Shown piece after piece: positions 46,902-55,650 of a DNA stretch of 64,000 nucleotides. Both the position numbers and the translations under genes were made by a program. The stretch spans positions 1,922,001 to 1,986,000 of the forward strand of contig NZ_JAEKJR010000002.1 in the NCBI RefSeq assembly GCF_017303155.1. The letters are read 5' to 3'. A model generated the notes under the pieces. It saw only the letters and a program-made list of their open reading frames with translations. It was not told the origin of the DNA and did not search any database. The DNA comes from Microbulbifer salipaludis. Its GTDB lineage: Bacteria; Pseudomonadota; Gammaproteobacteria; Pseudomonadales; Cellvibrionaceae. The first letter of the stretch is position 1, and each line of letters opens with the position of its first letter.

Positions 46902-47756
46902 TCACTTGGAATGGTGTCTCAACACTTCAACCGCCTGCCGGCTGCGCTCAAACAGTTCATTGGCTTTTCGGTCTCTCTGGGAAATGAGAATAAACAGAAG
47001 GTCAATGACCATAAACTGTGCGGTGCGTGCAAGGATGGATGAACTGCGCGCCTCCGTTTCGTTTGCCACACAGTAGAGAGGAAAGGTCGCCAATTCAGTC
47101 AGTGGATTCCGGGTAAAGCGGGTCAGAGACAAAACTTCAGCACCCTGGGCAACGCCAGCCTGTGCAACCCTGACTACGTCTTGCGTGGTTCCAGACTCAG
47201 AAATCGCAAAAACCAGATCACCTTCACCAAGCGTTGCAGCATTGGCCACTTGCACATGGGTGTCACTTTCGATCAGCACCGACTTGCCCAGTTTCATCAG
47301 CTTATAAGCAATATCCCGAGCCACTAATGAGGACGCACCCACCCCAAACAACAGTATTCGCTGCGCCGTTCGCAAAGCCTCCGCAGAGCGGATCAACGCA
47401 TCTTCCGAGTTGGCCATCACCGTTTCATTCAGGGCCATATTCTTCCGGCTAATGAGCTTTCGAGCGACCGTAGCCGGATCATCATCTGAAGCAATGTCAC
47501 CATGAATCGCCTGAGGCAACATTGCTGAGCGGGCCACGGACTCACTGAGCGAAAGCTTGAAGTCCGAATAACCTTTATAACCCAGCTTCTGGCTGAACTT
47601 GACGACACTCGACTGGGAAACCCCCACTTGTTCCGCAAGGGCTTTTGATGAATGCGAGCGCACGATTTCCACATTATTCAGGAGAAAATCGGCAATACGA
47701 CGCTCGTGATTTGACATGGAGTCGCGCATTGCGCGGATTTTGGCCAGTGATCCCAT
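46902..47756 (-). CDS. murR: MurR/RpiR-family transcriptional regulator
   Basis: A 284-residue regulator. The N-terminal HTH_6 domain shows RIADFLLNNVEIVRSHSSKALAEQVGVSQSSVVKFSQ, with the recognition helix GVSQSSVVKF near residues 45-55. Residues 120-260 form a SIS sugar-phosphate-binding domain (LLFGVGASSLVARDIAYKL, FAISESGTTQDVVRVAQ). RpiR proteins bind phosphosugars; in E. coli MurR binds MurNAc-6-phosphate and represses murQP. Divergent position next to a symporter, a kinase and murQ makes the same effector likely, so the symbol is given on context. Confidence 0.85.
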   Translation of the reverse strand: MGSLAKIRAMRDSMSNHERRIADFLLNNVEIVRSHSSKALAEQVGVSQSSVVKFSQKLGYKGYSDFKLSLSESVARSAMLPQAIHGDIASDDDPATVARKLISRKNMALNETVMANSEDALIRSAEALRTAQRILLFGVGASSLVARDIAYKLMKLGKSVLIESDTHVQVANAATLGEGDLVFAISESGTTQDVVRVAQAGVAQGAEVLSLTRFTRNPLTELATFPLYCVANETEARSSSILARTAQFMVIDLLFILISQRDRKANELFERSRQAVEVLRHHSK

Positions 47757-47832
47757 AACTACGGTCTATCTCGGTGTCGCAGTGTTCAACGCGACAAATG
47801 TAACAATGCCCAAAACCCCGGGCCGCTCATCG

Positions 47833-47877
47833 GGTACCTCAGCTGCCAGTCAGGTTACCACTATCGGTACCACCGAT
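47833..47877. promoter_or_regulatory. Candidate MurR operator sites
   Basis: In the murR-symporter divergent gap, ATCGGT-ACC-ACCGAT (47863-47877) is an inverted repeat, and GGTACC palindromes occur at 47833 and 47866, 33 bp (about three helical turns) apart, with a related GGTTACC between them. This layout could bind a dimer-of-dimers regulator. A weak promoter pair TTGAAT (47917) and TAATTA (47940) points toward the symporter. Confidence 0.4.
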
Positions 47878-47982
47878 GGAAAATGCTTTGCACCCCATAA
47901 GAATAAATGATACCAATTGAATAGAATAACAGGAATAAATAATTATCCCGACTGCCCATAGCTGCGGGAAACTGAGAGTCGA

Positions 47983-49575
47983 ATGATGGAACTGCAGTTT
48001 ACCGGTCTGGACTGGGGAATTTTCGCGCTTTACCTGGCATTACTGGCCGCGTCCGGCTGGCACTTCAGCCAGCGCCGCACAAAAGATAGCCGCGATTACT
48101 TCCTGGCCCGAAACAGCATGCCGATGTGGATGGTCGCCATTTCCACTTTGGCGACCACGCAATCCGCCGCCACGTTTCTCGGCGGACCGGACCTGGGATA
48201 TCGCGGTGACCTTACCTACCTGTTCACCAATGTCGGCGCAGTGATTGCCGCAATCATCGTTGCCCGCTATCTAATACCGCGCTTCTACGCCAATCGCGTC
48301 ACGACCGTTTACGAATTACTGCAATCCCGCTTCGGGGAGCGAGCGAAACATCGCGCCGGCGGTATTTATCTGCTCGGCCGGGTGTTTGCCAGTGGCGCAC
48401 GTCTGTATATGGCAGCCATCGCGGTATCCATGATTCTGTTTAACGACATTGCCGCAAACCACGTCATTGCCGCCGTCATTCTACTCAGTGCGGCAGGCTT
48501 GTTACAGACGCTGATCGGGGGCGTGCGCTCGGTGATTCAGAGCGATGTACTGCAGTGCGCAGTTTACGTCAGTGCCGCGATTGCGGTAGTGGCAGTGCTG
48601 CTCTGGCAAATTCCCGCTGATCTGGGTCAAATTGTTGGGGCACTCGCCGCCCCATCCGATGGCGGGGCTTCCAAACTCACGCTGGTCGATACCCGCTGGG
48701 ACCTGAGTGACCCGTTTAATCTCTGGGCCACGCTAACCGGTTTTGTACTGTTGAACATTGCGGCCTTCGGCCTCGACCAGGATGTTACTCAGCGCATTCT
48801 TACCTGCAAAACCCCCCGCGATGGCGCCCGTGCAGTGCTGTATTCCGTGGTCATGGTGGTACCGGTCATGGCCGTTTTCATGGGTATCGGCTTGCTGCTG
48901 CATATTTTTTACCAGTCCCCTGAATTGATGGCCGGCGCCAATGTGTCTAAACCTAGCGGTGGCGATGTCACCGTATTTATGCACTACGTGTTGCATGAAA
49001 TGCCCGCCGGTCTGCGCGGCCTGGTCACCATTGGTGTGATTGCTGCGGCACTGTCCACGCTCAATTCCAGTCTCAATTCCATGGCCAGCGTGCTCACGGA
49101 AGACCTGTACCGGCACTGGTTAAGTCAGCGCAAGGTACAAAAGCCGGCCGCGCATTTCGTGCGTGCCGGGCGCTGGGGCATGGCGATTGTGGCAAGCACC
49201 TTGGGCGGCATGGCAATACTGTGTTTTTACTGGCAACAGATGAGCGACCTGCCGCTAATCACCTTCGCACTGTCAGTGATGGTCTTCGCCTACTCGGGAC
49301 TGCTGGGTGTATTTTTCACCGCCCTGTTTACCGGCCGCGGCAACGCCGGCAGTGTCGGCTGGGCCCTGGTTGTCGGGTTTGTGGTGACGCTGCTTCAGCA
49401 ACCCTGGATGATCACCCTGCTCACCGGCACGGACGATCCGTTCGTTATCGCGTTCCCCTGGCAGCTTTGTTTGGGCACGCTGGCTTCCTTTGCAGTGTGC
49501 AACCTGGGTAAGCCATCTCCCGAGCTCTCAGCGGACAACGCAATCATCCGCAGTCAGACCACAGCCAATGGATAA
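47983..49575 (+). CDS. Sodium:solute symporter (SSS family), probable MurNAc/amino sugar importer
   Basis: A 530-residue protein with about 13-14 membrane helices. LATTQSAATFLGGPDLGYRGDL in the first helices and the FLLNIAAFGLDQDVTQRILTCKTPRDG loop are hallmarks of the SSS/SGLT fold (LeuT-like); GVIAAALSTLNSSLNSMASVLTEDLY near helix 8 contains the Na+-site serines. Imports solutes with Na+. It is the first gene of the set with the BadF kinase (15 bp downstream) and murQ and is divergent from murR. MurNAc or a related sugar is therefore the expected substrate, much like murTKQ described in Tannerella forsythia (from memory). Specificity is inference. Confidence 0.85.
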   Translation: MMELQFTGLDWGIFALYLALLAASGWHFSQRRTKDSRDYFLARNSMPMWMVAISTLATTQSAATFLGGPDLGYRGDLTYLFTNVGAVIAAIIVARYLIPRFYANRVTTVYELLQSRFGERAKHRAGGIYLLGRVFASGARLYMAAIAVSMILFNDIAANHVIAAVILLSAAGLLQTLIGGVRSVIQSDVLQCAVYVSAAIAVVAVLLWQIPADLGQIVGALAAPSDGGASKLTLVDTRWDLSDPFNLWATLTGFVLLNIAAFGLDQDVTQRILTCKTPRDGARAVLYSVVMVVPVMAVFMGIGLLLHIFYQSPELMAGANVSKPSGGDVTVFMHYVLHEMPAGLRGLVTIGVIAAALSTLNSSLNSMASVLTEDLYRHWLSQRKVQKPAAHFVRAGRWGMAIVASTLGGMAILCFYWQQMSDLPLITFALSVMVFAYSGLLGVFFTALFTGRGNAGSVGWALVVGFVVTLLQQPWMITLLTGTDDPFVIAFPWQLCLGTLASFAVCNLGKPSPELSADNAIIRSQTTANG

Positions 49576-49590
49576 CCAACGTACGCAACC

Positions 49591-50478
49591 ATGAACGGAT
49601 ATTTTCTAGGGATAGATGGTGGTGGCACAAAGACACTGGCCCGCCTTGAGGACGCGCACGGTGAGCGACTCACGCTCAAGTCCGGTGCAAGCTCACTGAC
49701 CCAGGACCTAGACGGAGCGATCAACAATATTGCCGGCCTGAGCCGGCAGGTACTGGCGCGGGAGCGGGTTCACCCCAACCAGGTGCATCTGGCCTGCGGT
49801 GTCGCCGGCGCCGGCAATCCGACTTCCGCAGAAAAACTTCGACAGCGCCTTTGCGCACTGGGATTTGCCAGTGTGCAGATCGCGTCGGACGCACAGACTT
49901 CGCTGCTGGGTGCCGGTGCTGGGACCCCGATTGTAATGGTGGCGATTGGCACCGGTTCGGTGGCGATGCGCCTCGGGCGCGATGGAGAAATCCGTCAGTT
50001 CGGGGGGTGGGGACTGGCAGTGGGCGATGAAGGCAGCGGCGCCGCCATTGGCAAGAGCTTGGTACGCGCACTGCTTTGGGAGCTGGACACCCACGGCAAG
50101 GCCGTGAGCGCACTTTGCCAGCAGGTGATGACCGAAGTTGGGGAACAGCGCGCGCAAATCCTGCCATGGCTACAGCGGGCTGGATCCCGAGAATATGCGG
50201 CGCTGGCCCCGGCTGTGTTCAGTCACCTTCCAGAATGCCCACTGGCACGGGACATCATTGGAAAAACCGCCACAGAAGTCGATCGCCTGATTCAGGCTGC
50301 CAGTGGGGACGAGAATTTACCACTGGCCATTCTTGGCGGTCTCGCGGACAAGCTGAGTCCGCATTTGCACCCCGAACATCAACAGCGACAAATCCCACCC
50401 TTGGGAACCGCACTGGACGGCGCCTGTATGCTGGCACGACAGAAAGCACTAGTGCTCAGCATCGACCCACTCCGCTGA
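49591..50478 (+). CDS. BadF/BadG-type N-acetyl sugar kinase (MurK/NagK-like)
   Basis: A 295-residue ASKHA-fold kinase. FLGIDGGGTKTLARL is the N-terminal phosphate-binding motif, VAIGTGSVAMRLG the second phosphate motif, GGWGLAVGDEGSGAAIGK the signature of this family, and AILGGLADKL a C-terminal adenosine-binding segment. BadF-family sugar kinases include GlcNAc kinases and the MurNAc/GlcNAc kinase MurK of Clostridium. Together with murQ 78 bp downstream, phosphorylation of MurNAc at position 6 is the most economical role. The cytosolic protein has no signal peptide. Confidence 0.85.
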   Translation: MNGYFLGIDGGGTKTLARLEDAHGERLTLKSGASSLTQDLDGAINNIAGLSRQVLARERVHPNQVHLACGVAGAGNPTSAEKLRQRLCALGFASVQIASDAQTSLLGAGAGTPIVMVAIGTGSVAMRLGRDGEIRQFGGWGLAVGDEGSGAAIGKSLVRALLWELDTHGKAVSALCQQVMTEVGEQRAQILPWLQRAGSREYAALAPAVFSHLPECPLARDIIGKTATEVDRLIQAASGDENLPLAILGGLADKLSPHLHPEHQQRQIPPLGTALDGACMLARQKALVLSIDPLR

Positions 50479-50555
50479 ACCCTGGTCGCCGTCAGTGCTA
50501 AAGAACATTAGATGAATGGGGCGTATCCCCCAAGAGCATCAAGGAACAACCAAGC

Positions 50556-51542
50556 ATGAATACGCAACTGATCAATGAGTTGGCTACCCTCGCCAGCGAG
50601 GCGCGCAACGCAGACACCCTGGACATCGATCTCTTGCCGAGTGAGCAGATTCTGGAAAAGATCAACGCGGCGGATCGGGAAGTACCCGCCGCGGTTCACC
50701 GCGAAATCCCCCAAATCGCACGGGCCGTCGATGCCATCGCGGAAGCCTTTAAACGCGGCGCGCGGCTCGTTTATATCGGGGCAGGCACCAGTGGCCGGCT
50801 TGGTATTCTGGATGCGGTAGAGTGCCCACCCACCTATGGCGTCAGTGAGAAGATGGTGGTTGCGCTGATCGCCGGCGGCGAAGAGGCTGTCTATCGCGCC
50901 CAGGAAGGAGCGGAAGACAGCCTAACCCTCGCTGGTGAAGATCTCCGCAAGATTCAACTGACGGAAAATGACGTGGTTGTCGGCATCGCCGCCAGCGGTC
51001 GCACGCCCTATGTTATTGGCGGACTGCGCTACGCCCGCGCCCTGGGCTGTACCACCGTAGCACTTTCCTGCAATAAATCCGCAGCCATCGCCACTGAAGC
51101 AGACATCGCGATCCTCCCCGAAGTCGGCCCGGAAGTGTTAACCGGCTCTACACGGATGAAAGCCGGTACGGCACAGAAGCTGGTACTGAATATGCTGACA
51201 ACCGCCAGCATGATCCGCATTGGCAAGAGCTTTTATAATTTGATGGTGGATGTCAAAGCGACCAATGAAAAACTGGTGAGCCGCACCCGCCGAATTGTGA
51301 TGGAAGCCACCGGTGTGGAGCTGGCGGAGGCAGATCGTGTACTCGAGGAATGTGAGCACAATGCCAAACTGGCCATCATGATGATATTGAGCGGCCTGAA
51401 CCGTCACGATGCCGGAAGCGCCTTGGAAAAATCCGACGGTTTTCTACGCCAGGCACTCAGGCAAATCAGTGCATTCAAGCAGGAACAAAAGATTGACCAG
51501 GCTCGAAATACTGGCCGAACAGTGGAAGAACCTGTGACCTGA
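50556..51542 (+). CDS. murQ: N-acetylmuramic acid 6-phosphate etherase
   Basis: A 328-residue SIS-domain enzyme. [21 protein letters not shown] near residues 76-96 and [11 protein letters not shown] near 149 form the sugar-phosphate site, and [23 protein letters not shown] followed by [13 protein letters not shown] is the MurQ signature. It cleaves the D-lactyl ether of MurNAc-6-phosphate, producing GlcNAc-6-phosphate and D-lactate. AAGGA precedes the ATG. No anmK or murP lies nearby, so substrate must come from the kinase upstream. The D-lactate product connects it with the glcDEF genes that converge on it. Confidence 0.95.
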   Translation: MNTQLINELATLASEARNADTLDIDLLPSEQILEKINAADREVPAAVHREIPQIARAVDAIAEAFKRGARLVYIGAGTSGRLGILDAVECPPTYGVSEKMVVALIAGGEEAVYRAQEGAEDSLTLAGEDLRKIQLTENDVVVGIAASGRTPYVIGGLRYARALGCTTVALSCNKSAAIATEADIAILPEVGPEVLTGSTRMKAGTAQKLVLNMLTTASMIRIGKSFYNLMVDVKATNEKLVSRTRRIVMEATGVELAEADRVLEECEHNAKLAIMMILSGLNRHDAGSALEKSDGFLRQALRQISAFKQEQKIDQARNTGRTVEEPVT

Positions 51543-51726
51543 GTTCAATCGGTAAGAAAGCCAGCGCTTACTGCACCGGTTTTCATAGCACTTCGTGCAA
51601 CTTCGGTAAAATTCACAACAGAGAAATACGCATCACAGGCGAATTACACCCTGCAGCCAGGATATCGACCAGTTTTTTGCTATTGGTCAGGGCTATAGCG
51701 CGACAGGAAAGTGCGAAACATCGTAC

Positions 51727-53010
51727 TCAGGAGGGTGGCAGCCCGTCCGCCAGAATTTCCAGCCAGTGACGCACCGGCGTTTCGGTTCCCGCCTGTAAAT
51801 GGAGCTGGCACCCGATATTCCCGGTGAGGATGGTTTCCGGGTGGCTCGCCTGCAGCGATTGCAGTTTCTCTTCGCGCAACCGCCTGGACATAGTGGGCTG
51901 CAAAATGGAATAGGTACCTGCGGAACCACAGCACAGGTGGCTATTGCCCACTACCGGCAGCTGCACTCCCAGTTTATGCAACAGAGCCTCAACCCGGCCG
52001 GGCAGCGCCTGACCGTGCTGCAGGGTACAGGGACAGTGGAACACGAGCTTTTGTGCACGCAGTTTTCCCAGAAACTCGGGCGTGGACCCGTCAAACACCG
52101 ACTCCAGTAGCTCAACAGGATCACGTATCAGGCCGGCCAGAATCTGGGCTTTCTCCAGGTACTCCGAGTCATCCGCAAGCACATGGGGATAATCCTTCAG
52201 ATGCACGCCGCAGCCTGACGCGGTCGACACAATGGCCCGCAACGGGGCTTTGTCCGCCTGTTGTTGCTCGTAAAGGGGCCACCAGGCATCGATATTTGCC
52301 CGCGCCAGTGCCCGTGCCTGGGCTTCGCCACTGGTATGAAAACTGGCCGCACCACAGCAGCTGACCGCCGCACTGATGCAGACGGGTACGCCGCATTGTT
52401 GCAGTATCTTTTCCAGTGCCACATCGGTTTGCGGTCTCAGCGACGGCTGTACGCACCCACGCACGATCAGCACCGTGCCACGCTCGAGGGCCGGAGGCCG
52501 AGTGTTTGCGGTGAGCACCGGGTTGGTCAGTGCCATCTTTTCTGCTTGCGGAGGAAAGTAAACACGCTTGACCGCTGCCGGCAACAGTGCCGAAAATTTC
52601 CGACTAATGTTGATTAACCCGGAAAAAAGCCCGGGGGTTACCAGCAAGTTGCGCAGTCCCCAGCGCAGTGCCTTCTGCCACGGGCTGCGGGGGGCAAGGC
52701 GTTCACTGGTGGTGCGCCCAATGGCCACCAGCTTGTGATATTCCACTCCGGAGGGACAGGTGGTTTCACAACTGAGACAGGTAACGCAACGGTCGAGATG
52801 GGTCCGGGTGGCATCGCTCGCAGTACCCTGCTCCAGCATTTCCTTGATCAGGTAAATGCGCCCCCGCGGGCTATCCAGCTCATTGCCCCCCTGCAGGTAG
52901 GTGGGACAGGTTGCAGTGCAGAACCCACAGTGCACACAGGCATTCAGTACCTGCTCGGCGCGTTGCTTTTCAGGCTCCTGCAGAAGCCCATCAATCAGAT
53001 TGACCTGCAT
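51727..53010 (-). CDS. glcF: Glycolate/D-lactate oxidase iron-sulfur subunit GlcF
   Basis: A 427-residue protein. Two 4Fe-4S motifs are seen, CVHCGFCTATCPTYL near residue 26 and CVTCLSCETTCPSGVEYH near residue 75. Two CCG-type domains follow (SCCGAASFH near 222 and HLCCGSAGTYSILQP near 357). It passes electrons from the GlcD/GlcE flavoproteins to the quinone pool at the membrane. It starts one base after the glcE stop. In E. coli GlcDEF oxidises glycolate and also D-lactate. Confidence 0.92.
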   Translation of the reverse strand: MQVNLIDGLLQEPEKQRAEQVLNACVHCGFCTATCPTYLQGGNELDSPRGRIYLIKEMLEQGTASDATRTHLDRCVTCLSCETTCPSGVEYHKLVAIGRTTSERLAPRSPWQKALRWGLRNLLVTPGLFSGLINISRKFSALLPAAVKRVYFPPQAEKMALTNPVLTANTRPPALERGTVLIVRGCVQPSLRPQTDVALEKILQQCGVPVCISAAVSCCGAASFHTSGEAQARALARANIDAWWPLYEQQQADKAPLRAIVSTASGCGVHLKDYPHVLADDSEYLEKAQILAGLIRDPVELLESVFDGSTPEFLGKLRAQKLVFHCPCTLQHGQALPGRVEALLHKLGVQLPVVGNSHLCCGSAGTYSILQPTMSRRLREEKLQSLQASHPETILTGNIGCQLHLQAGTETPVRHWLEILADGLPPS

Positions 53011-54132
53011 TTATTCCTGCCCCACTCCCTTTGCCACGCGTTCGGGCGCCCCGTCGCTGCTGCAAAACCGTGTGCGAAACTGTACGGGATTGAACAGACC
53101 CCTCGGGTCCAGAGCGTCGCGCAATGCACGATGCCACTCCGGCGCATCCGCCTGCACAGCAACCAGCGGTCCGCGCAGCACCTGTACGAAGCCGCCGAGA
53201 TCGGCGGCGGCACGGGCGAGTGCGTGATGATCACCCTCTCGCACCCAGACCCGCGCACCTTCCCACTCGATCAGCGCCTGCCCAGCCGTTACCGGCAATC
53301 GGGCATAGCGGGGCACATGCACGCAGGCGAGCCGCTCACTGCAGAAAAACGGTAACTGAAGATTCGTCAACGCTGTCCAGTCGAAATCTGTGGCGTCGCC
53401 ACCCAATTGTGTGAGCAGGTCCTGTACCGCGATGGCTCGTCCACTGATGCGCAGATACAGTCGCCCGTCCAGATAGCAGGTACCCGTCAGCAGTGGGCGC
53501 AGATTACGTGTGCGCCGCCACCATTGGCCCAGCGCCTCCGGCTCGACCTCAAAACTGACCGAGGTTGTATGTTCAGCGCGCGGTTGCAGCCGCAGGGTGA
53601 CATCGAGAATCGCCCCCAGGGTACCCAGCGCGCCAACTTGCAGCCGCGCCAGATCATAGCCCGCCACATTTTTCATGACCTGCCCGCCAAAGTTGACGGT
53701 TTCACCACGGCCATTGATTAACCTGCAGCCCAGCAGGCTGTCGCGCAGTGCCATGCCAAACGCGCGGGAAGGTCCGTCCCATCCGCAGGCAATGGCGCCA
53801 CCGAGAGTACTCTGTGGGGACGGCTGCGGTATCTCCGCGGCAAAGCACTGATTATTTTCTGCCAGTAACGCTTCCAGTTCGCTCAAGGGCGTGCCCGCGC
53901 GGGCGCGCAGCGTCAGTTCCTCGGGCTGGTAATCAATAATGCCCCGGTGCGCGCCCAGTATGAGTGTGGCGTCGCCGGGCATACCCAATGCGACACGGCT
54001 ACCGTTGCCTCCCACCACCAGATGCGGCCGCGAAGTCGCTCCCACTTCAAGCTCTGCATTTGTGACATAGCATTCACGTACCTGAGCGGCGAGGCCTTCG
54101 GAACAATCCTGATTGGTATCCGGGTTTGTCAT
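53011..54132 (-). CDS. glcE: Glycolate/D-lactate oxidase FAD-binding subunit GlcE
   Basis: A 373-residue FAD_binding_4 protein shorter than GlcD. LTLRARAGTPLSELEALLAE and GGAIACGWDGPSRAFG are the FAD-binding loop regions, and VMKNVAGYDLARLQVGALGTLGAIL is the typical GlcE segment. The ATG at 54130-54132 directly follows the glcD stop; a GTG at 54141 overlapping it is an alternative. It forms the catalytic complex with GlcD and GlcF. The three genes are tightly coupled. Confidence 0.9.
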   Translation of the reverse strand: MTNPDTNQDCSEGLAAQVRECYVTNAELEVGATSRPHLVVGGNGSRVALGMPGDATLILGAHRGIIDYQPEELTLRARAGTPLSELEALLAENNQCFAAEIPQPSPQSTLGGAIACGWDGPSRAFGMALRDSLLGCRLINGRGETVNFGGQVMKNVAGYDLARLQVGALGTLGAILDVTLRLQPRAEHTTSVSFEVEPEALGQWWRRTRNLRPLLTGTCYLDGRLYLRISGRAIAVQDLLTQLGGDATDFDWTALTNLQLPFFCSERLACVHVPRYARLPVTAGQALIEWEGARVWVREGDHHALARAAADLGGFVQVLRGPLVAVQADAPEWHRALRDALDPRGLFNPVQFRTRFCSSDGAPERVAKGVGQE

Positions 54133-54133
54133 T

Positions 54134-55615
54134 TCAGCCACGGTCTTGCCTCAACGCGCGATACTCCTGGCACCGGGCCAGGGTAGGAATCTGCTTATCG
54201 GGATTCAGAAGCTGGAAAGGATCCAATGCGCGTTTGATCGCGCGAAACTGCTCCAACTCGGCATCGCTGAACTGCACCGCCATCTGATTGATTTTTTCGA
54301 TACCCACACCGTGTTCGCCAGTGATCGTGCCGCCTACCGCAATGCAGTATTCGAGAATGTCCGCGGCCAATTTTTCCGTGCGCTCCAGGGCGTCCGGTTC
54401 ACTGCCGTCGAACATGATGATCGGGTGCAGGTTGCCATCCCCCGCATGGAATACATTGGCTACCTGAAGCTTATAGTGCTCGGCGAAGCGCGCGGTTGCT
54501 TCCAGCACCTCGCCGATACGGTGCCGGGGCACGGTGCCATCAATACAGTAGTAATCTGGGCTCAGCCGGCCAATGGCCGGGAAGGCACTTTTGCGCCCTT
54601 TCCACCAGCGAGCCCGCTGTACTGCATCTGCCGCACGCTGCACCTGCACGGCACCAGAGGCACTCAAGACCTGTTCGACCACCGCGAGCTCCGCGTCCAC
54701 CTCAAGGAGATGCCCGTCCAGGTCAATCAACAATATTGCCGCCGCTTCCAGGTTGTAGCCGGCATGACAAAACGCTTCGGTGGCAGAGATGGCGAGTTTG
54801 TCCATCATTTCCAGGGCGGCGGGGATCACGCCCGCCCGCACGATGGCGGACACCGCATCAGCCGCGGCGCGGACGCTGGCAAAATCCGCCATCAGGGTGT
54901 GTGTTTTTTCCGGTACCGGTGTCAGCTTGACGGTCACCTCGGTAATCACCCCCAGACCGCCTTCACTGCCGTGCACCAGCGCGAGCAGATCGTATCCAGG
55001 CTGGCTGAGGCAACCGCCGCCGAGGCTCAGTACCTCGCCCACACTGCCGGCAGCGGCAGATACTACCCGCACTGCAAGCACGTTCTGTACGGTGACGCCG
55101 TATTTCAGGCAATGCACACCACCGGCATTTTCCGCAACGTTGCCACCAATGGAACAGGCGATCTGGGAAGAGGGATCCGGCGCATAGTACAGCCCGTGTG
55201 GGGCCGCAGCGGTGGAAATCTGCTGATTGATGACACCGGGCTGCACCCGCGCCGTCATCGCCTGGGGGTCCAGATCGAGAATCCGGTTCATCGGTGCAGT
55301 GACCAGAAGCAAGCCCTGCGCGATCGGTTTCGCGCCGGCGGAGAGGCCGGTGCCGGCGCCGCGGGAGACCAGCGGCACACCATATTCATGACACAACCGA
55401 ACCGCTGCCACCACATCCTGCTCACTGTGCGCGAGGGCTACCGCCAGCGGCGCCTCACAGTAGACCGGCAGCGCATCACACTCGAAGGGTGCGGTATTTT
55501 CGCGCCCGCAAAGCAAGCGCTCACCCGGGAACACTCGACGGAGTGCGGCGAGAAATACCCGTGTACTGGAATCCACACCCTCGGCCACACGATTCACCTT
55601 TACCAATGAGTCCAA
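54134..55615 (-). CDS. glcD: Glycolate/D-lactate oxidase subunit GlcD
   Basis: A 493-residue flavoprotein very close to E. coli GlcD: PLVSRGAGTGLSAGAKPI, YYAPDPSSQIACSIGGNVAE followed by NAGGVHCLKYG, and the C-terminal HAGDGNLHPIIMFD and GTITGEHGVGIEKINQM motifs. The N-terminus is uncertain; the frame opens with TTG at 55613-55615 and a nearby GTG is possible. It oxidises 2-hydroxy acids, passing electrons through GlcF. It lies 35 bp after the NagX-like gene in an operon with the NamZ fusion, so D-lactate released by MurQ is a plausible substrate beside glycolate. Confidence 0.93.
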   Translation of the reverse strand: MDSLVKVNRVAEGVDSSTRVFLAALRRVFPGERLLCGRENTAPFECDALPVYCEAPLAVALAHSEQDVVAAVRLCHEYGVPLVSRGAGTGLSAGAKPIAQGLLLVTAPMNRILDLDPQAMTARVQPGVINQQISTAAAPHGLYYAPDPSSQIACSIGGNVAENAGGVHCLKYGVTVQNVLAVRVVSAAAGSVGEVLSLGGGCLSQPGYDLLALVHGSEGGLGVITEVTVKLTPVPEKTHTLMADFASVRAAADAVSAIVRAGVIPAALEMMDKLAISATEAFCHAGYNLEAAAILLIDLDGHLLEVDAELAVVEQVLSASGAVQVQRAADAVQRARWWKGRKSAFPAIGRLSPDYYCIDGTVPRHRIGEVLEATARFAEHYKLQVANVFHAGDGNLHPIIMFDGSEPDALERTEKLAADILEYCIAVGGTITGEHGVGIEKINQMAVQFSDAELEQFRAIKRALDPFQLLNPDKQIPTLARCQEYRALRQDRG

Positions 55616-55650
55616 AAATCAGCCCAACCAAAGCCCCAGCACACAGCCAC

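Noticed and set aside
54113..55609. 498-codon open frame on the plus strand
   Set aside because: It is antisense to glcD, whose motifs are unmistakable; the shadow protein has no recognisable domain.
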